Source: Candidatus Pacearchaeota archaeon ex4484_71
GTDB taxonomy: Archaea > Nanobdellota > Nanobdellia > Pacearchaeales > GW2011-AR1
Length of the DNA: 6,535 bases
Assembly: GCA_002254395.1 (NCBI GenBank)
Contig: NJDN01000022.1
Coordinates: 1 to 6,535 of the forward strand
Reading direction: 5' to 3'
Shown here: positions 5,941-6,535 of the stretch, piece after piece
Numbering within the stretch: position 1 is the stretch's first letter
Layout: each line of letters opens with the position of its first letter
Translations under genes and position numbers: made by a program
Notes under the pieces: model-generated
What the model was told of the DNA's origin: nothing
The model's input: the letters and a program-made list of their open reading frames with translations, nothing else
Databases searched by the model: none

Positions 5941-6531
5941 TCAGCAAGAATTTTTTTTCCTTAGCTCCCACACAAAGAGCTTCTCGAAGAATAATTTTTT
6001 TTCTGCCAACTTTTTGCGCTCCCAGTCTCTCCAATCTACATCCTGAGTAAGAGATGATGTCAAAAGAATGATCTCTCCCCCCTCTTTTAGGTGACCCTCT
6101 GCTTGTTGAAGAAACCTATTTATAATCTCCGAGCCTTTCTTCCCCCCAGTAGTAGATAGCTTTGACCCCATATCCTCAGTTTCCTCTTCGGGAAGATAAG
6201 GAGGATTGAACACAATAATGTCAAATTTCCCTTTAACATTTGAAAATAGATCTGAGTACAAGCATTCAAACCCCTTCTTCTTACATTCTGCTACCGCATT
6301 CCTATTTATATCACATCCCAGAATCTTCTTGATTCCAATACTCTCCAAAACTTCTAGCTGGATTCCACTTCCGGCTCCAATCTCAAGACAAGAAATCTCT
6401 TTATCTTGGAGTTTCCTCTTTAAAACTTCAGATAATAGATAAGAATCTTCTTGGGGGAGATCGGCCAGGTCCTTGCCGTATTCCTTGAGGTTCTCCTCCA
6501 GGTTGGCGTAGGACTCCAGGTTCTCCTCCAT
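5941..6531 (-). CDS. HEMK2/MTQ2-like SAM-dependent methyltransferase, 5' end uncertain
   Basis: Class I methyltransferase; 196 residues from the first visible ATG. EDSYLLSEVL at 28-37 matches the YEPxEDSxLL opening of archaeal and eukaryotic HEMK2/MTQ2 proteins. The SAM-binding motif I is LEIGAGSG (49-56), Asp74 in GCDIN is the acidic ribose contact, and FNPPYLP (108-114, NPPY at 109-112) is the catalytic motif for N-methylation of glutamine-type amides. In the family, the archaeal members modify the GGQ glutamine of release factor aRF1, usually with a Trm112 partner; applied here this is inference. The first 25 residues are two copies of a ten-residue EENLxxY unit in very GC-rich codons and do not resemble the family. 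The frame stays open (AAG codon) to the window edge, so the true start may lie outside or have been lost. Other NPPY enzymes (PrmC, other N-methyltransferases) remain possible. Confidence 0.78.
   Translation of the reverse strand: MEENLESYANLEENLKEYGKDLADLPQEDSYLLSEVLKRKLQDKEISCLEIGAGSGIQLEVLESIGIKKILGCDINRNAVAECKKKGFECLYSDLFSNVKGKFDIIVFNPPYLPEEETEDMGSKLSTTGGKKGSEIINRFLQQAEGHLKEGGEIILLTSSLTQDVDWRDWERKKLAEKKLFFEKLFVWELRKKNSC
6488..6530. repeat. 13-bp direct repeat, 30-bp period, in a GC-rich end segment
   Basis: AGGTTCTCCTCCA occurs at 6488-6500 and again at 6518-6530, exactly 30 bases apart, in phase with codons. It encodes the EENL units of the methyltransferase N-terminal extension. By hand count 6451-6535 is about 58% GC (49/85), while the adjacent 6421-6450 is 7/30. 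Confidence 0.8.
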
Positions 6532-6535
6532 CTTC

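Noticed and set aside
6488..6530. Direct repeats considered as a CRISPR or attachment site
   Set aside because: There are only two 13-bp copies, in phase with codons, with no spacer structure, palindrome, integrase or tRNA nearby.

Overview
The window looks like a small piece of an AT-rich archaeal genome, probably from the DPANN radiation (Woesearchaeota/Pacearchaeota/Nanoarchaeota-like). The evidence is an archaeal proteasome beta subunit, an archaeal-style mre11-rad50 pair with a zinc-hook Rad50, a HEMK2/MTQ2-like methyltransferase, archaeal TATA boxes at leaderless spacing, and Lys/Glu/Ile-rich proteins. The exact lineage is inferred and was not tested by phylogeny.

Layout: (1) 1-127 follows the proteasome gene and carries, on the minus strand, an open fragment that resembles a bacterial response-regulator receiver domain. 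(2) 128-796 (minus) is psmB, the proteasome beta subunit. (3) 797-878 is a compact divergent promoter region with one TATA box per strand. (4) 879-2651 (plus) is a pepF-like M3 zinc oligoendopeptidase. (5) 2652-2667 is a 16-base convergent gap with oligo-T tracts. (6) 4715-5878 and 2668-4713 (both minus) are mre11 followed by rad50, one base apart, read from a leaderless promoter near 5901-5908. (7) 5941-6531 (minus) is a methyltransferase with an NPPY motif; its N-terminus is GC-rich, repetitive and still open at the window edge. There is no gene-free stretch longer than about 130 bases. I see no tRNA, rRNA, CRISPR array, insertion sequence or riboswitch.

Function: the beta subunit and the oligopeptidase form a plausible protein-turnover pair, the proteasome making short peptides and PepF cutting them further. 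Mre11 (nuclease) and Rad50 (ATPase) form the double-strand-break end-processing complex. Their usual archaeal partners herA and nurA are not in the window. The methyltransferase may modify release factor aRF1.

The core genes are mostly ordinary, and I do not see a convincing new multigene system. The points that stand out are: (a) both window ends appear foreign to the core (a bacterial receiver-domain fragment at the left, a high-GC 10-residue repeat at the right), suggesting chimeric assembly or recombination; (b) the proteasome beta subunit keeps Thr1/Asp17/Lys33 but has replaced the Asp166 and Ser169 equivalents; (c) Mre11 has GSHD for GNHD and Rad50 has a non-standard D-loop; (d) Rad50 is unusually short.
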